This document shows, in pieces, positions 16,798 through 24,354 of a stretch of 37,501 bases of DNA. The notes under the pieces were generated by a model. It did not search any database and was not told where the DNA came from. It saw nothing but the letters and a program-made list of their open reading frames with translations. A program made the translations under genes and the position numbers. The stretch comes from an uncultured Clostridia bacterium (GTDB lineage: Bacteria; Bacillota; Clostridia; Christensenellales; Borkfalkiaceae). The stretch lies in assembly GCA_947629575.1 (NCBI GenBank), contig CANREF010000016.1, forward strand, positions 1 through 37,501, given 5' to 3'. Within the stretch, counting starts at the first letter, position 1; every line of letters starts with the position of its first letter.

Positions 16798-17589
16798 TTA
16801 TTCCACTTCGGGAGGGACTATTTTCACCTCGCCGTAGCCATAGACCCCTACTATAAAGGGGATCGGCTCATTAGGATCGGAGGATACCAGAGCATAAGCA
16901 CATAACTTCCCGTTTTTGAATTTGAGCGCCGTTCTGCTATTCGCAAACATTCCGTGCGTCTCGTCCGTTTCGAGATACACATATGCGCCGAGGGTCTTGT
17001 CATAATCCGCACGTGCAAACTTGTCTTTCAGCGAACGAAGTTGCGCGACAATCGCAGTGGGAGTCCACCACCAAACCATCGATCGGTATTCCTCTTCAGA
17101 CATTGTTTCTTTGATCCAATTCCCACTTTCATCCAAATCAAAACCTTCAACGTAACCGTCTCTCCAGCAGCAAATGATACGGGTTTTCAAAACGCCGTCC
17201 CGCGTGCTTCTCTCTATCATGTCAAGATCTTGTCCCGAATAGGAGATTGTTCCAAACGTTTGCGAATCATGACCGACCACTTTGAAATTATCAAGCGCTT
17301 CCTCCGAAAAGGCGGCTTTCCACTCCGCCTCGGTGAGCTCATCCGAAACGAGCGCGTCGAAATCGGTGTCTGCGTCGATCTTATAATAGCCGCATACGGT
17401 GCAGACGTTATCTTGGAAGATGTGCTCATGCGAAGGCGTCTGCTGTTCGGTGCTGCCCTGCTCGTTACCGCCCTGTACGTTACCGCCGCCTTGCAAGTTC
17501 CCGCTGTTCCCGCCGTTCACACAGCCGACGCCCATCCCGCATATGAGCGCGCCCGCAAGTAACATCGTAAAGAGCCCTTTTCGTTTCAT
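16798..17589 (-). CDS. Lipoprotein of unknown function, divergent from an XRE regulator
   Basis: 263 residues. Start ATG 17589 with GGAG upstream; the longer upstream frame overlaps the regulatory region and the XRE gene. Signal peptide with a lipobox-like G-V-G-C (Cys23), then a Gly/Asn/Gln-rich linker (GGNVQGGNEQG) and an H-x-H...CTVCGYYK motif like those following the lipid anchor in the two LRR lipoproteins of this window. The remaining ~190 residues (FDALVSDELTEAEWKAAFSEE, MVWWWTPTAIVAQLRSL) match no family I recognise. It is expressed from a near-perfect promoter whose spacer is a palindrome, so it is probably repressed by the adjacent XRE protein. Confidence 0.85.
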   Translation of the reverse strand: MKRKGLFTMLLAGALICGMGVGCVNGGNSGNLQGGGNVQGGNEQGSTEQQTPSHEHIFQDNVCTVCGYYKIDADTDFDALVSDELTEAEWKAAFSEEALDNFKVVGHDSQTFGTISYSGQDLDMIERSTRDGVLKTRIICCWRDGYVEGFDLDESGNWIKETMSEEEYRSMVWWWTPTAIVAQLRSLKDKFARADYDKTLGAYVYLETDETHGMFANSRTALKFKNGKLCAYALVSSDPNEPIPFIVGVYGYGEVKIVPPEVE

Positions 17590-17629
17590 TTTCCGTCTCC
17601 TTTGCAATAAAAAAATTCTTTTTGGCAAT

Positions 17630-17658
17630 ATTATAGTCCTAATTTTTAGGACTGTCAA
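17630..17658 (-). promoter_or_regulatory. Perfect sigma-A promoter with an operator filling its spacer
   Basis: Minus strand TTGACA (17653-17658), then the 17-bp spacer GTCCTAA-AAA-TTAGGAC, then TATAAT (17630-17635). The whole spacer is a palindrome with 7-bp arms. A partial second copy (GTCCTAATTTTT, 17666-17677) lies between it and the XRE start. A repressor bound here would block RNA polymerase directly; the XRE protein at 17695 is the natural candidate. Confidence 0.75.
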
Positions 17659-17694
17659 GTATTTTGTCCTAATTTTTGATACTAATTTTTTGAG

Positions 17695-17916
17695 ATGAAA
17701 AATCGGTTTTCTGAAAGACTGAATGAACTTATCAAGGAGAGCGGGAAAACGCAGAACGGCATCTGTGCCGATCTGAACATTCCCAAGCAGAAGCTCTCCA
17801 ATTGGAAGACGGGATATACCGAACCGTGCATAGACGATATACTGATGCTCGCCCGCTATTTCGACGTATCGGTGGATTATCTGCTCGGCAATGCAGACGA
17901 CCCGAGCGCGCGGTAA
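17695..17916 (+). CDS. Small XRE-family HTH regulator
   Basis: 73 residues, essentially one HTH_3 domain (RLNELIKESGKTQNGICADLNIPKQKLSNWKTGYTEPCIDDILMLARYFDVSVDYLLG). Acts as a DNA-binding dimer, probably repressing the divergent lipoprotein gene and itself through the repeated GTCCTAATTTTT sites between them. No Shine-Dalgarno is present and the ATG lies only about 11 nt after a possible -10 (GATACT), so the mRNA may be leaderless. A terminator follows directly. Confidence 0.9.
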   Translation: MKNRFSERLNELIKESGKTQNGICADLNIPKQKLSNWKTGYTEPCIDDILMLARYFDVSVDYLLGNADDPSAR

Positions 17917-17921
17917 TATAA

Positions 17922-17945
17922 CCATCGGCACAGCCGATGGTTTTT
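17922..17945 (+). terminator. Terminator of the first XRE gene
   Basis: CCATCGGC-ACA-GCCGATGG followed by TTTTT, 6 nt past the stop codon. Confidence 0.85.
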
Positions 17946-17974
17946 CAGTTTCGGCGGCAAGCCCGCAGTCGGTG

Positions 17975-18100
17975 GCAGTGTCTCGGCTCCTCCTAAGGAG
18001 GAGCTGTCACCGAAGGTGACTGAGGTGGTGACAATTCAGGATCAAAGGACACCACCCCCCTACCCCCCCTCCTTAGGAGGGGGGCACCCGTCATTCTTCA
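17975..18100. repeat. Dispersed palindromic repeat copy between the XRE gene and ysxC
   Basis: CTCCTCCTAAGGAGGAG, AGCTGTCACCGAAGGTGACTGAG (stem GTCACC/GGTGAC) and CCCCCCTCCTTAGGAGGGGGG in a row. The rest of this 267-bp gap holds a CGTCATTC-type repeat fragment (18088-18125) and no gene. Confidence 0.75.
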
Positions 18101-18183
18101 CCCCGCTCTCCCGCGTCATTCAGAGCGAAGCGCCGAAGTACGAAGTCCGACTGCTTGATCTTCGGCAGAAAAAAACGGAGCGA

Positions 18184-18777
18184 TCAAGTCGCTCCGTTGA
18201 CTTCCAAAATCTGTTCGATCCGTTTCAAAAGCTCATCCTTTCCCTCGCCGCTGAGCCCCGAAACGGCGATCACGTTCCCCTCGCCCAAACCGTACCCGTT
18301 TGCGATTTTGCGCACCCGTTCTTTGATTTTCATGCGGGAAAGTTTGTCGCTCTTCGTCGCGATCACCGTAAAGGGCAGGATATGATAGTTCAAAAAACTT
18401 ATCATCTGCAAGTCGTCCTCCGACGGGTCGCGGCGGATATCGGAGAGCACGAACACGTGCGCGATGTCCTCCTTGCGCTCGAAGAACTTATCGAGCGTTC
18501 CCGCCCATTTGAGCTTTTCCGCCTTGCTCACGGCGGCATAGCCGTAGCCGGGAAGATCGGCAAGGAGGAAGGGACCGAAATCGAAATAATTGACGAGCCG
18601 CGTCCTGCCGGGCGCGGCGCTTGTTTTGGCGAGCCCCTTGCGGCCCGCGAGCAGATTGATGAGGGTGCTCTTGCCCGCATTCGACCTGCCGCAAACGGCG
18701 ATCATCGGCTTTTCGGGCGTAAGGAACTGCTCCGCCCGCGCCGCGCTCGTCACAAATTTTGCCTCTTTAATGAGCAT
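18184..18777 (-). CDS. ysxC: Ribosome biogenesis GTPase YsxC/EngB (YihA family)
   Basis: GTPase needed for 50S subunit assembly. G1 GRSNAGKST, G2 region APGRT, G3 DLPGYG, G4 TKSD and the G5 region (AVSGLSGEG) are all present. 197 residues, normal for the family. The start overlaps the end of lon by 11 bp, so the two are translationally coupled; the lon-ysxC order is conserved in Bacillota. Confidence 0.96.
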   Translation of the reverse strand: MLIKEAKFVTSAARAEQFLTPEKPMIAVCGRSNAGKSTLINLLAGRKGLAKTSAAPGRTRLVNYFDFGPFLLADLPGYGYAAVSKAEKLKWAGTLDKFFERKEDIAHVFVLSDIRRDPSEDDLQMISFLNYHILPFTVIATKSDKLSRMKIKERVRKIANGYGLGEGNVIAVSGLSGEGKDELLKRIEQILEVNGAT

Positions 18778-21097
18778 ACGAAAGCCCCGTTACCGCCGTG
18801 CGGAATACCTCGTCGATATTGTTCACGCAGATAAAATTGAGGTCCTTGCGGATATTTTCGGGGATGTCCTCCATGTCTTTTTTGTTCTCTTCGGGGATGA
18901 TGATATCGTGGATGCCGATGCGGCTCGCGGCGAGCGCCTTTTCCTTGAGCCCGCCGATAGGGAGCACTTTCCCGCGAAGGGTGATCTCCCCCGTCATCGC
19001 AATATCCCTGCGCACGGGCTGTCCCGTGAAGGCGGAGAGGATCGCCGTCGCCATGGTGATGCCCGCAGAAGGTCCGTCCTTGGGCGTCGCCCCCTCAGGG
19101 ACGTGGATATGGATGTCCTTGTGCTCGAAATCGCTCACATCGATCCCGTATTTTTCTGCGTGCGCACGGATATAACTGATCGCCGCGCGTGCAGATTCTT
19201 TCATAACGTCCCCCAATTTTCCGGTCAAAAGGATGTCCCCTTTGCCCTGCATCGCGGAAACTTCGATGGTGAGCGTAGCCCCGCCGACCGCCGTCCATGC
19301 GAGCCCCGTCGCCGTGCCGATCTCATCCTTTTCGCGCATGTCTTCATCGCGAAGAAAGCGCTTAGCGCCGAGAAATTTTTCGAGATTGTTCTTGGTGACG
19401 GTGAGATTGTCTCCGTCCTCGCCCTTGGCGATACGCACCGCCGCCTTTCTGCAGACCGTTCCGATCGTGCGCTCCAACGAACGCACCCCCGCCTCCATGG
19501 TATAGCCCTCGATCATATCCTCGATCGCGCCCGCCGTGATGCGGAGATTGTTCTCGGTGAGCCCGTTTTCCCTCCGCTTTTTAGGCACGAGATAGCGCTT
19601 GGCGATCTCGGTCTTTTCCTGCGGCGTATAGCCCGAGAGTTCGATGATCTCCATTCTGTCTCTCAAAGGTCCGGGAATGGTCTCGAGGGTGTTTGCGGTC
19701 GCGATGAACATGACTTTGGACAGATCGTAGGGAACTTCCAGATACCTGTCGCGGAAAGTGTTGTTCTGCTCGGGGTCGAGAACTTCCAAAAGGGCGCTTG
19801 CGGGGTCTCCCCGCAGATCCGCCGAGATCTTATCCACCTCATCGAGAAGGAATACGGGATTGATGCAGCCCGCGTTCTTCATTTCATAGAGGATGCGCCC
19901 CGGCATCGCGCCGATGTACGTCCTTCTGTGGCCGCGGATCTCGGCCTCGTCTTTCAATCCGCCGAGGCTCATACGGACGAATTTCCTGCCGAGCGAACGG
20001 GCAATGGAAGTCGCGATGCTCGTCTTGCCCACTCCTGGAGGGCCGACAAGACAGAGAATGGGCGCTTTGAGCTCGCCCGTGAGCTTGAGGACCGCGAGGT
20101 ATTCCACGACCCGTTCCTTGATCTTCTCCAGCCCGTAGTGGTCGGCATTGAGCACCTTCTCCACCTCGGAAAGGGACTCCGTGTCCTTCGTCTCCTCGTG
20201 CCAGGGAAGGTCGATGAGCCAATCGGCATAGTTGCGCAGAACGGTGTATTCGGGAGAGGAAGGAGGCATTTTGTCCATACGGGCAAGTTCCTGAAGCGCC
20301 TTCTCCTCCACCGCAGGGGGCAACTGCTTTGCGAGCAGTTTTTCGCGGAGACGGGCGTTCTCCTCGATGTCGTCTCCGAGCTCGGCATGAATGGCTTTGA
20401 GCTGTTCGCGCAGGAAGTATTCCTTCTGCGATTGATCGATATTTTTGCGTACGTCCTGTGCAATTTTGCGCTCGAGACGTGCGATCTCGAGTTCGTCGTT
20501 GAGACAGCGCTCAAAGAGTTTGAGCCGCGACACGAGCCTCTCCTCTTCGAGAAGCTGCTGTTTTACCTCTTCGCGGATGCGCATGTTATAGGTACAGACG
20601 TTGATAAATTCGTCCATATCGTCGATAGAAGAGAGCCGCGCCTCGAGGTCCTTGGTGATCTTCCCGCCCTGTGCCACGATGTCGCGCACCAGATCCTTTG
20701 CGGTGCGGAAGTACGCCTCCTCGAGGGTCTCGTCGCCGTGAATGCTCTTGATCTCATCGACGACGGCATAGATGTAACCGTTCTCCACGCGGAAATCCCG
20801 CGCGCGGGCACGGTAGAGCCCCTCCACGTAGACGCGGATGCGATCTCCGGGAAGGCGCGTGGACTGGCAGATGTTCGCGACCGTGCCGACGTTGTAAAGA
20901 TCGTCCTCGTCGGGGATCTCCTTCTGGGGATTTTTCTGCTTGGTAAGAAAGACGAGCTTGTCATTGTAATCCGCCCGTTCGATCGCCGCAAGGGAGAGAT
21001 CGCGCCCCGCATCGAACGCGACATTGGTGTTCGGAAAGATGACCTGCGCGCGCATGGGAATGACAGACAGGATCTTTGTCATTTTTTTCTCAGCCAT
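18767..21097 (-). CDS. lon: ATP-dependent protease Lon (LonA)
   Basis: Cytosolic AAA+ serine protease that degrades damaged and regulatory proteins. N-terminal substrate-binding domain and coiled coil (~1-300), Walker A GPPGVGKT (352-359), Walker B VFLLDEVDK (415-423), and a C-terminal protease domain with catalytic dyad Ser677 (GPSAG) and Lys720 (GGLKEK). 776 residues, intact. SD AGGAGG. No CtsR, CIRCE or HrcA-like operator was noticed upstream. Confidence 0.98.
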   Translation of the reverse strand: MAEKKMTKILSVIPMRAQVIFPNTNVAFDAGRDLSLAAIERADYNDKLVFLTKQKNPQKEIPDEDDLYNVGTVANICQSTRLPGDRIRVYVEGLYRARARDFRVENGYIYAVVDEIKSIHGDETLEEAYFRTAKDLVRDIVAQGGKITKDLEARLSSIDDMDEFINVCTYNMRIREEVKQQLLEEERLVSRLKLFERCLNDELEIARLERKIAQDVRKNIDQSQKEYFLREQLKAIHAELGDDIEENARLREKLLAKQLPPAVEEKALQELARMDKMPPSSPEYTVLRNYADWLIDLPWHEETKDTESLSEVEKVLNADHYGLEKIKERVVEYLAVLKLTGELKAPILCLVGPPGVGKTSIATSIARSLGRKFVRMSLGGLKDEAEIRGHRRTYIGAMPGRILYEMKNAGCINPVFLLDEVDKISADLRGDPASALLEVLDPEQNNTFRDRYLEVPYDLSKVMFIATANTLETIPGPLRDRMEIIELSGYTPQEKTEIAKRYLVPKKRRENGLTENNLRITAGAIEDMIEGYTMEAGVRSLERTIGTVCRKAAVRIAKGEDGDNLTVTKNNLEKFLGAKRFLRDEDMREKDEIGTATGLAWTAVGGATLTIEVSAMQGKGDILLTGKLGDVMKESARAAISYIRAHAEKYGIDVSDFEHKDIHIHVPEGATPKDGPSAGITMATAILSAFTGQPVRRDIAMTGEITLRGKVLPIGGLKEKALAASRIGIHDIIIPEENKKDMEDIPENIRKDLNFICVNNIDEVFRTAVTGLSYAH

Positions 21098-21139
21098 ATA
21101 TCTCCTCCTTCGTTTCGGTTTACGGACTTTCTTTCCTCT

Positions 21140-21168
21140 ACTATATCACACCTTTTTTTCGATTGCAA
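21140..21168 (-). promoter_or_regulatory. Promoter of lon-ysxC
   Basis: Minus strand TTGCAA (21163-21168), 17-bp spacer, TATAGT (21140-21145), about 40 bp before the lon start. Confidence 0.65.
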
Positions 21169-21223
21169 ACAAATCGCCTGCAAAATTTTTGCCATTCGAG
21201 AGAGTTTCACCCGATTTTCACTG

Positions 21224-21248
21224 AAAAACCCGCGACAAACGCCGCGGG
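21224..21248 (-). terminator. Terminator of the ruvX-DUF1292 gene
   Basis: Minus strand CCCGCG-GCGTTTGT-CGCGGG followed by TTTTT. Confidence 0.7.
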
Positions 21249-21322
21249 CAACGCCCAACCGTTGCACACGCTGCCCTGCACGGTTTCTTGTTTCCATGAA
21301 AGTTTGATGGCTGTTCTTCCCT

Positions 21323-22105
21323 TTATTCCCCGTCGGGCTCGAGGGCGGCAGCTTCGTCCGCGTCCTCGAAGTCTTCGAACTGGTTGCAGAATTCGGCAAA
21401 AACTTCGTCGAGCAACGCCTCGTCCTCTATGGTCTCGAGATGCTCGTCGTCGTCCTCGCCCACGATGTGGAAAATGACGACCTCATCGCCCTCATCCTCT
21501 CCGTCGTCCTCTTCTGCCGCCGCCTCGGGGGTGAAACAGGCATACCATTCGCCCTTGTATTCTATGGTCGCAAGATGTTCGAACCGCTCCTTGTTCCCCT
21601 CTTCGTCCACGAGTTCCACGATATTGTCGTCGTCCTCGTAGTCGTTGTAATCTTCCTTCATGTTCATATCTATATCTCCCTTCTTGATTTTTTGCAGATA
21701 GCTTTCGAGAATGTATGCCGCCGCGAGAGAATCAACGTTCTTTTTCCGCTTATCCCGCTTTTGGGTGATCCCCATGGCGAGCAGATCTTCCCTCGCTTCG
21801 CGCGTTGTATAACGCTCGTCCTCGGCGATCACGGGAAGAGAGGTGCGCGCTCTCAAAGCGGAGAGAAAACGTTCCGTCTTTTCCGTCTGCACGCTGCGGG
21901 TGCCGTCCGCATTCACGGGCAGACCGCACACGATCGTGCCCGCCCCTTCCCGCTCGGAAAGAGACAGGAGCGCGGAGACGTCCTCTTGCAAATTCCCCGT
22001 GCGGAAGTAGGTATCGAGCGGCATGGCGTATCCGTTGAAAGGGTCGGAGACGGCAACTCCGACGCGCCTGTCCCCGATGTCGAAGGCGATGATCCTCGGC
22101 TGCAT
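21323..22105 (-). CDS. ruvX: RuvX (YqgF) nuclease fused to a DUF1292 (YrzB-like) domain
   Basis: Residues 1-~142 are the RuvX/YqgF family, a RNase H-fold protein linked to 16S rRNA 5'-end processing and called a putative Holliday junction resolvase: IIAFDIGDRRVGVAVSDP, IVCGLPVNADGT, IAEDERYTT and a C-terminal DSLAAAYILESYL. Residues ~150-260 are a very acidic DUF1292-type protein (IVELVDEEGNKERFEHLATIEYKGEWYACF). In most Bacillota these are separate adjacent genes; here one frame has no stop between them. An internal ATG (21667) preceded by GGGAGAT could also make the DUF1292 part alone. The promoter places the start at or within a base or two of ATG 22105, so the mRNA looks leaderless. Confidence 0.88.
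   Translation of the reverse strand: MQPRIIAFDIGDRRVGVAVSDPFNGYAMPLDTYFRTGNLQEDVSALLSLSEREGAGTIVCGLPVNADGTRSVQTEKTERFLSALRARTSLPVIAEDERYTTREAREDLLAMGITQKRDKRKKNVDSLAAAYILESYLQKIKKGDIDMNMKEDYNDYEDDDNIVELVDEEGNKERFEHLATIEYKGEWYACFTPEAAAEEDDGEDEGDEVVIFHIVGEDDDEHLETIEDEALLDEVFAEFCNQFEDFEDADEAAALEPDGE
21660..21680 (-). promoter_or_regulatory. Internal ribosome binding site for the DUF1292 portion
   Basis: Minus strand AAGGGAGATATAGATATG: GGGAG lies 8 nt before the in-frame ATG at 21667 (residue 147 of the fusion), which is exactly where a separate DUF1292 protein would start. Confidence 0.5.
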
Positions 22106-22111
22106 ATGAAA

Positions 22112-22140
22112 AGTATATCATATTTCCGCCCAAAAGTAAA
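22112..22140 (-). promoter_or_regulatory. Promoter of ruvX-DUF1292
   Basis: Minus strand TTTACT (22135-22140), 17-bp spacer, TATACT (22112-22117). The -10 box ends 7 nt before ATG 22105. Confidence 0.65.
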
Positions 22141-22173
22141 GCGGAATGGTCGCATACTTTTTTCAAATAAAAA

Positions 22174-22194
22174 CGCCCCGTTTTTAACGGGGCG
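22174..22194 (-). terminator. Terminator of the LRR lipoprotein gene
   Basis: CGCCCCGTT-TTT-AACGGGGCG followed on the minus strand by TTTTTATTTG, 14 nt past the stop. Confidence 0.85.
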
Positions 22195-22207
22195 AATCGC
22201 AAAGCAT

Positions 22208-23728
22208 CTAACCCATGTCCTCGTCCGTGAGGGTGCCGTTGTTGCAGACGACCGCGGAAAGAACGGGAGACCACCAAACCATTTCCTTTTTGCTCGGCTT
22301 CCAATCCTTCTCCTTTTCGATCTCTTTCCAAGTTTCTTCCGAGCCGCGAAACTTGATGCTTGTGAGCTTTTCACAGCCTTGGAATGCTCTTTGAGCGATC
22401 GACCTTACACCGCTTCCGATCGTCATGTCACTGAGAAGAACACACCCTTCGAACACGCCGACATCGCTCATTTGCCCCATCTCGCCAAGAGAAATCACAC
22501 CGTTTCCGATCACGGCGCGAGTAAGCGACTTGCAATTATAGAAAACGGCGTTTCCCAACGTTTCTACGGAATCCGGCACTGTAACGTCCGTGATCCCCGT
22601 GTATTCAAACGCGCCTTCGCCGATCGTCCGCACCGAAGCGGGAATGGAGACTTGGGAAAGGGCGGGACAATTCCCGAACGCGTTGCCGCCGATCGTTTCC
22701 AAACCTTCGGGCAAAGAGGCGGAAGTAAGCAAGAGACAACCGTAACAGGCGTCTTGGGGGATATCTTTGATCCCTTTTTCGAACCGAACGCTTTGCAGCG
22801 ATCCGCACTGATAAAAAATGCGGATGCCGAATTCCTTGACGCTCCCGGGAACAGTCACAGTTCGGAGACCCGTGCTATAAAATACCTCTTGTCCGATGCT
22901 CTGCAGGGAAGCGGGCAATTCGATCTCCGTAAAGGCGCAATGACCGAAAGCGCAGTTGTCTATTTTTTCGAGCGAAGGATCGAGTTCGACCTCGGTAAGC
23001 GCTCTGTCCCAGTTAAAAGCCTGTTCTCCGATCTCCTTTACAGAACTCCCAAGTTTCACGCGGCGAAGCGACGAACACTGATAAAACGCAGTCCTGCGAA
23101 TGTATACGACCGAATCGGGAATGACCACGCTCGTGATGTCCTCATAGTAGAACGCCGATTCCGCGATCTCGGTGACGGGCTTACCGCAATAGACAGCGGG
23201 GATCGTGATATCGCCGCTCTCGGTACCGATGCCGATGACGTGGCATTCGTTTTCATAGACCGCATATTCAAGCCCGAGCACCTCGCCGCCGCAGACGGTA
23301 CATTCCCCATTCTCCGCGGTATGCGGCTCTTTTTCCGTTAGCGTCTCACCGCAGACGGGACATTTTTTCCAATGCCCCTCGTTGTCCGAGGCCCAGACCC
23401 CCTCCGCGTGTCCGAGCGCATCCACGCTCTTCGTCTCTTTTTCATGGCAGATCCCGCATTCACGCTCCTGCGTGCCTGTCTCTGTACAGGTAGGAGCTTT
23501 CTTTTCCCTCCATGTCCCCCACTTGTGCCCCGCCGCGGGAGTTTTTTGCCGTTCCTCTTTGCCGCACTTCGGGCAGTTCCGTTTTTCCACTCCCTCCGCC
23601 GTGCAGGTGGGCGCAGTCACCTCCGTCCAAGTGCTCCACTCATGCACACAGTTCCCGCTTACTCCGCCGCAGCCGCTCAAGACGAGCGCCGCGCCCAGCG
23701 CGACCGCAGCAATGCCTTTTGCCTTCAT
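22208..23728 (-). CDS. BspA-type LRR lipoprotein, divergent from an XRE regulator
   Basis: 506 residues. Signal peptide with lipobox V-L-S-G-C (Cys20; SD GGAGG). Residues ~27-150 carry four CxxC modules (NCPKCGKEE, ECGICHEKE, KCPVCGETL, ECTVCGGEV), each with nearby His and Trp, perhaps small metal-binding or disulphide-stabilised repeats. Residues ~170-460 are about eleven LRR_5 repeats (IPDSVVYIRRTAFYQCSSLRRV type). The C-terminus is SEETWKEIEKEKDWK, a motif common at the end of such proteins. Surface exposed; ligand unknown. Its promoter carries operator-like palindromes shared with the neighbouring XRE gene. Confidence 0.92.
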   Translation of the reverse strand: MKAKGIAAVALGAALVLSGCGGVSGNCVHEWSTWTEVTAPTCTAEGVEKRNCPKCGKEERQKTPAAGHKWGTWREKKAPTCTETGTQERECGICHEKETKSVDALGHAEGVWASDNEGHWKKCPVCGETLTEKEPHTAENGECTVCGGEVLGLEYAVYENECHVIGIGTESGDITIPAVYCGKPVTEIAESAFYYEDITSVVIPDSVVYIRRTAFYQCSSLRRVKLGSSVKEIGEQAFNWDRALTEVELDPSLEKIDNCAFGHCAFTEIELPASLQSIGQEVFYSTGLRTVTVPGSVKEFGIRIFYQCGSLQSVRFEKGIKDIPQDACYGCLLLTSASLPEGLETIGGNAFGNCPALSQVSIPASVRTIGEGAFEYTGITDVTVPDSVETLGNAVFYNCKSLTRAVIGNGVISLGEMGQMSDVGVFEGCVLLSDMTIGSGVRSIAQRAFQGCEKLTSIKFRGSEETWKEIEKEKDWKPSKKEMVWWSPVLSAVVCNNGTLTDEDMG

Positions 23729-23760
23729 ATGTTGTTTCCTCCAAACATAAATTTTTCTCT

Positions 23761-23789
23761 ATTATAACTAACTAACGGTTAGAAGTCAA
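23761..23789 (-). promoter_or_regulatory. Promoter of the LRR lipoprotein gene with operator in its spacer
   Basis: Minus strand TTGACT (23784-23789), 17-bp spacer, TATAAT (23761-23766). The spacer contains CTAAC-G-GTTAG (23772-23782), and a related site TAACC-ATA-GGTTA (23799-23811) lies on the XRE side. This is the same design as at 17630-17658 with a different operator sequence. Confidence 0.7.
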
Positions 23790-23823
23790 GCAAATTACTA
23801 ACCATAGGTTATAAATTTTACAT

Positions 23824-24039
23824 ATGGATGATGTGGAATTATTGAGGGACAGGCTGCGTGAAGAGCTCAAACGGAGCGGGCTCACCACGGTAGAGATCGC
23901 GCGGCGGGTGGGCGTTTCGCCCGAGATGATCACGCAGTATTCTACGACAAAAAAATTGCCGCGGCTGGACACCTTTATGCGCCTTTGCCGCGAGCTTGAC
24001 CTCTCTGCCGATGAGATCCTCGGCTTGAAAAAATATTAG
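23824..24039 (+). CDS. Small XRE-family HTH regulator
   Basis: 71 residues: VELLRDRLREELKRSGLTTVEIARRVGVSPEMITQYSTTKKLPRLDTFMRLCRELDLSADEILGL, a single HTH_3 domain. Probably represses the divergent LRR lipoprotein and itself through the TAAC/GTTA palindromes. No Shine-Dalgarno; the ATG is 9 nt after TATAAA (23810-23815), suggesting a leaderless mRNA. Equivalent in size and position to the XRE gene at 17695, but the recognition helix differs, in line with the different operator. Confidence 0.9.
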   Translation: MDDVELLRDRLREELKRSGLTTVEIARRVGVSPEMITQYSTTKKLPRLDTFMRLCRELDLSADEILGLKKY

Positions 24040-24052
24040 CGATAAAAAAAGC

Positions 24053-24080
24053 TGCCGCGGCTACATTTGTAGCCGCGGCA
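24053..24080. terminator. Bidirectional terminator between converging genes
   Basis: TGCCGCGGCTACA/TGTAGCCGCGGCA, 13-bp arms around TT, preceded by a run of A (24044-24050) that serves as the U-run for the minus strand. Confidence 0.75.
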
Positions 24081-24087
24081 CATTCGC

Positions 24088-24294
24088 TTACTTCTTCTTT
24101 TCTTTCTTCTCGGCGCCTTCCTTTTCGGAACATTCTTCCTTGCAGCCGAGTTTTTCATCGAGCATTTCGTTTACCTTATCCACGAACTCAGATTGGCTCT
24201 TTTTGACGAAGGAGCGCATCTTGTAGCTGTTGGCGATGAGCAGCGCACCGCCCACCGCGCCCAGCATGAGCCCGAGACAAAACATCTTTTCCAT
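24088..24294 (-). CDS. Small single-span membrane protein (YtxH-like)
   Basis: 68 residues from ATG 24294 (GGAGG 5 nt upstream; an in-frame TTG four codons earlier overlaps that site). Residues ~4-21 are a transmembrane helix with Gly-rich motif (LGLMLGAVGGALLIANS), followed by a charged amphipathic helix and a Lys/Glu tail (EKKEKKK). The layout resembles YtxH-family envelope proteins, but sequence alone does not settle it. Confidence 0.75.
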   Translation of the reverse strand: MEKMFCLGLMLGAVGGALLIANSYKMRSFVKKSQSEFVDKVNEMLDEKLGCKEECSEKEGAEKKEKKK

Positions 24295-24354
24295 GTTATC
24301 CTCCAAAGTAGCGGCTGTTTGCCGTTACTCTCAGTTTGTGAAAGGATAACCCGT

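Noticed and set aside
18590-21307. 905-codon plus-strand frame opposite lon and ysxC
   Set aside because: Antisense shadow of lon, caused by codon bias at high GC.
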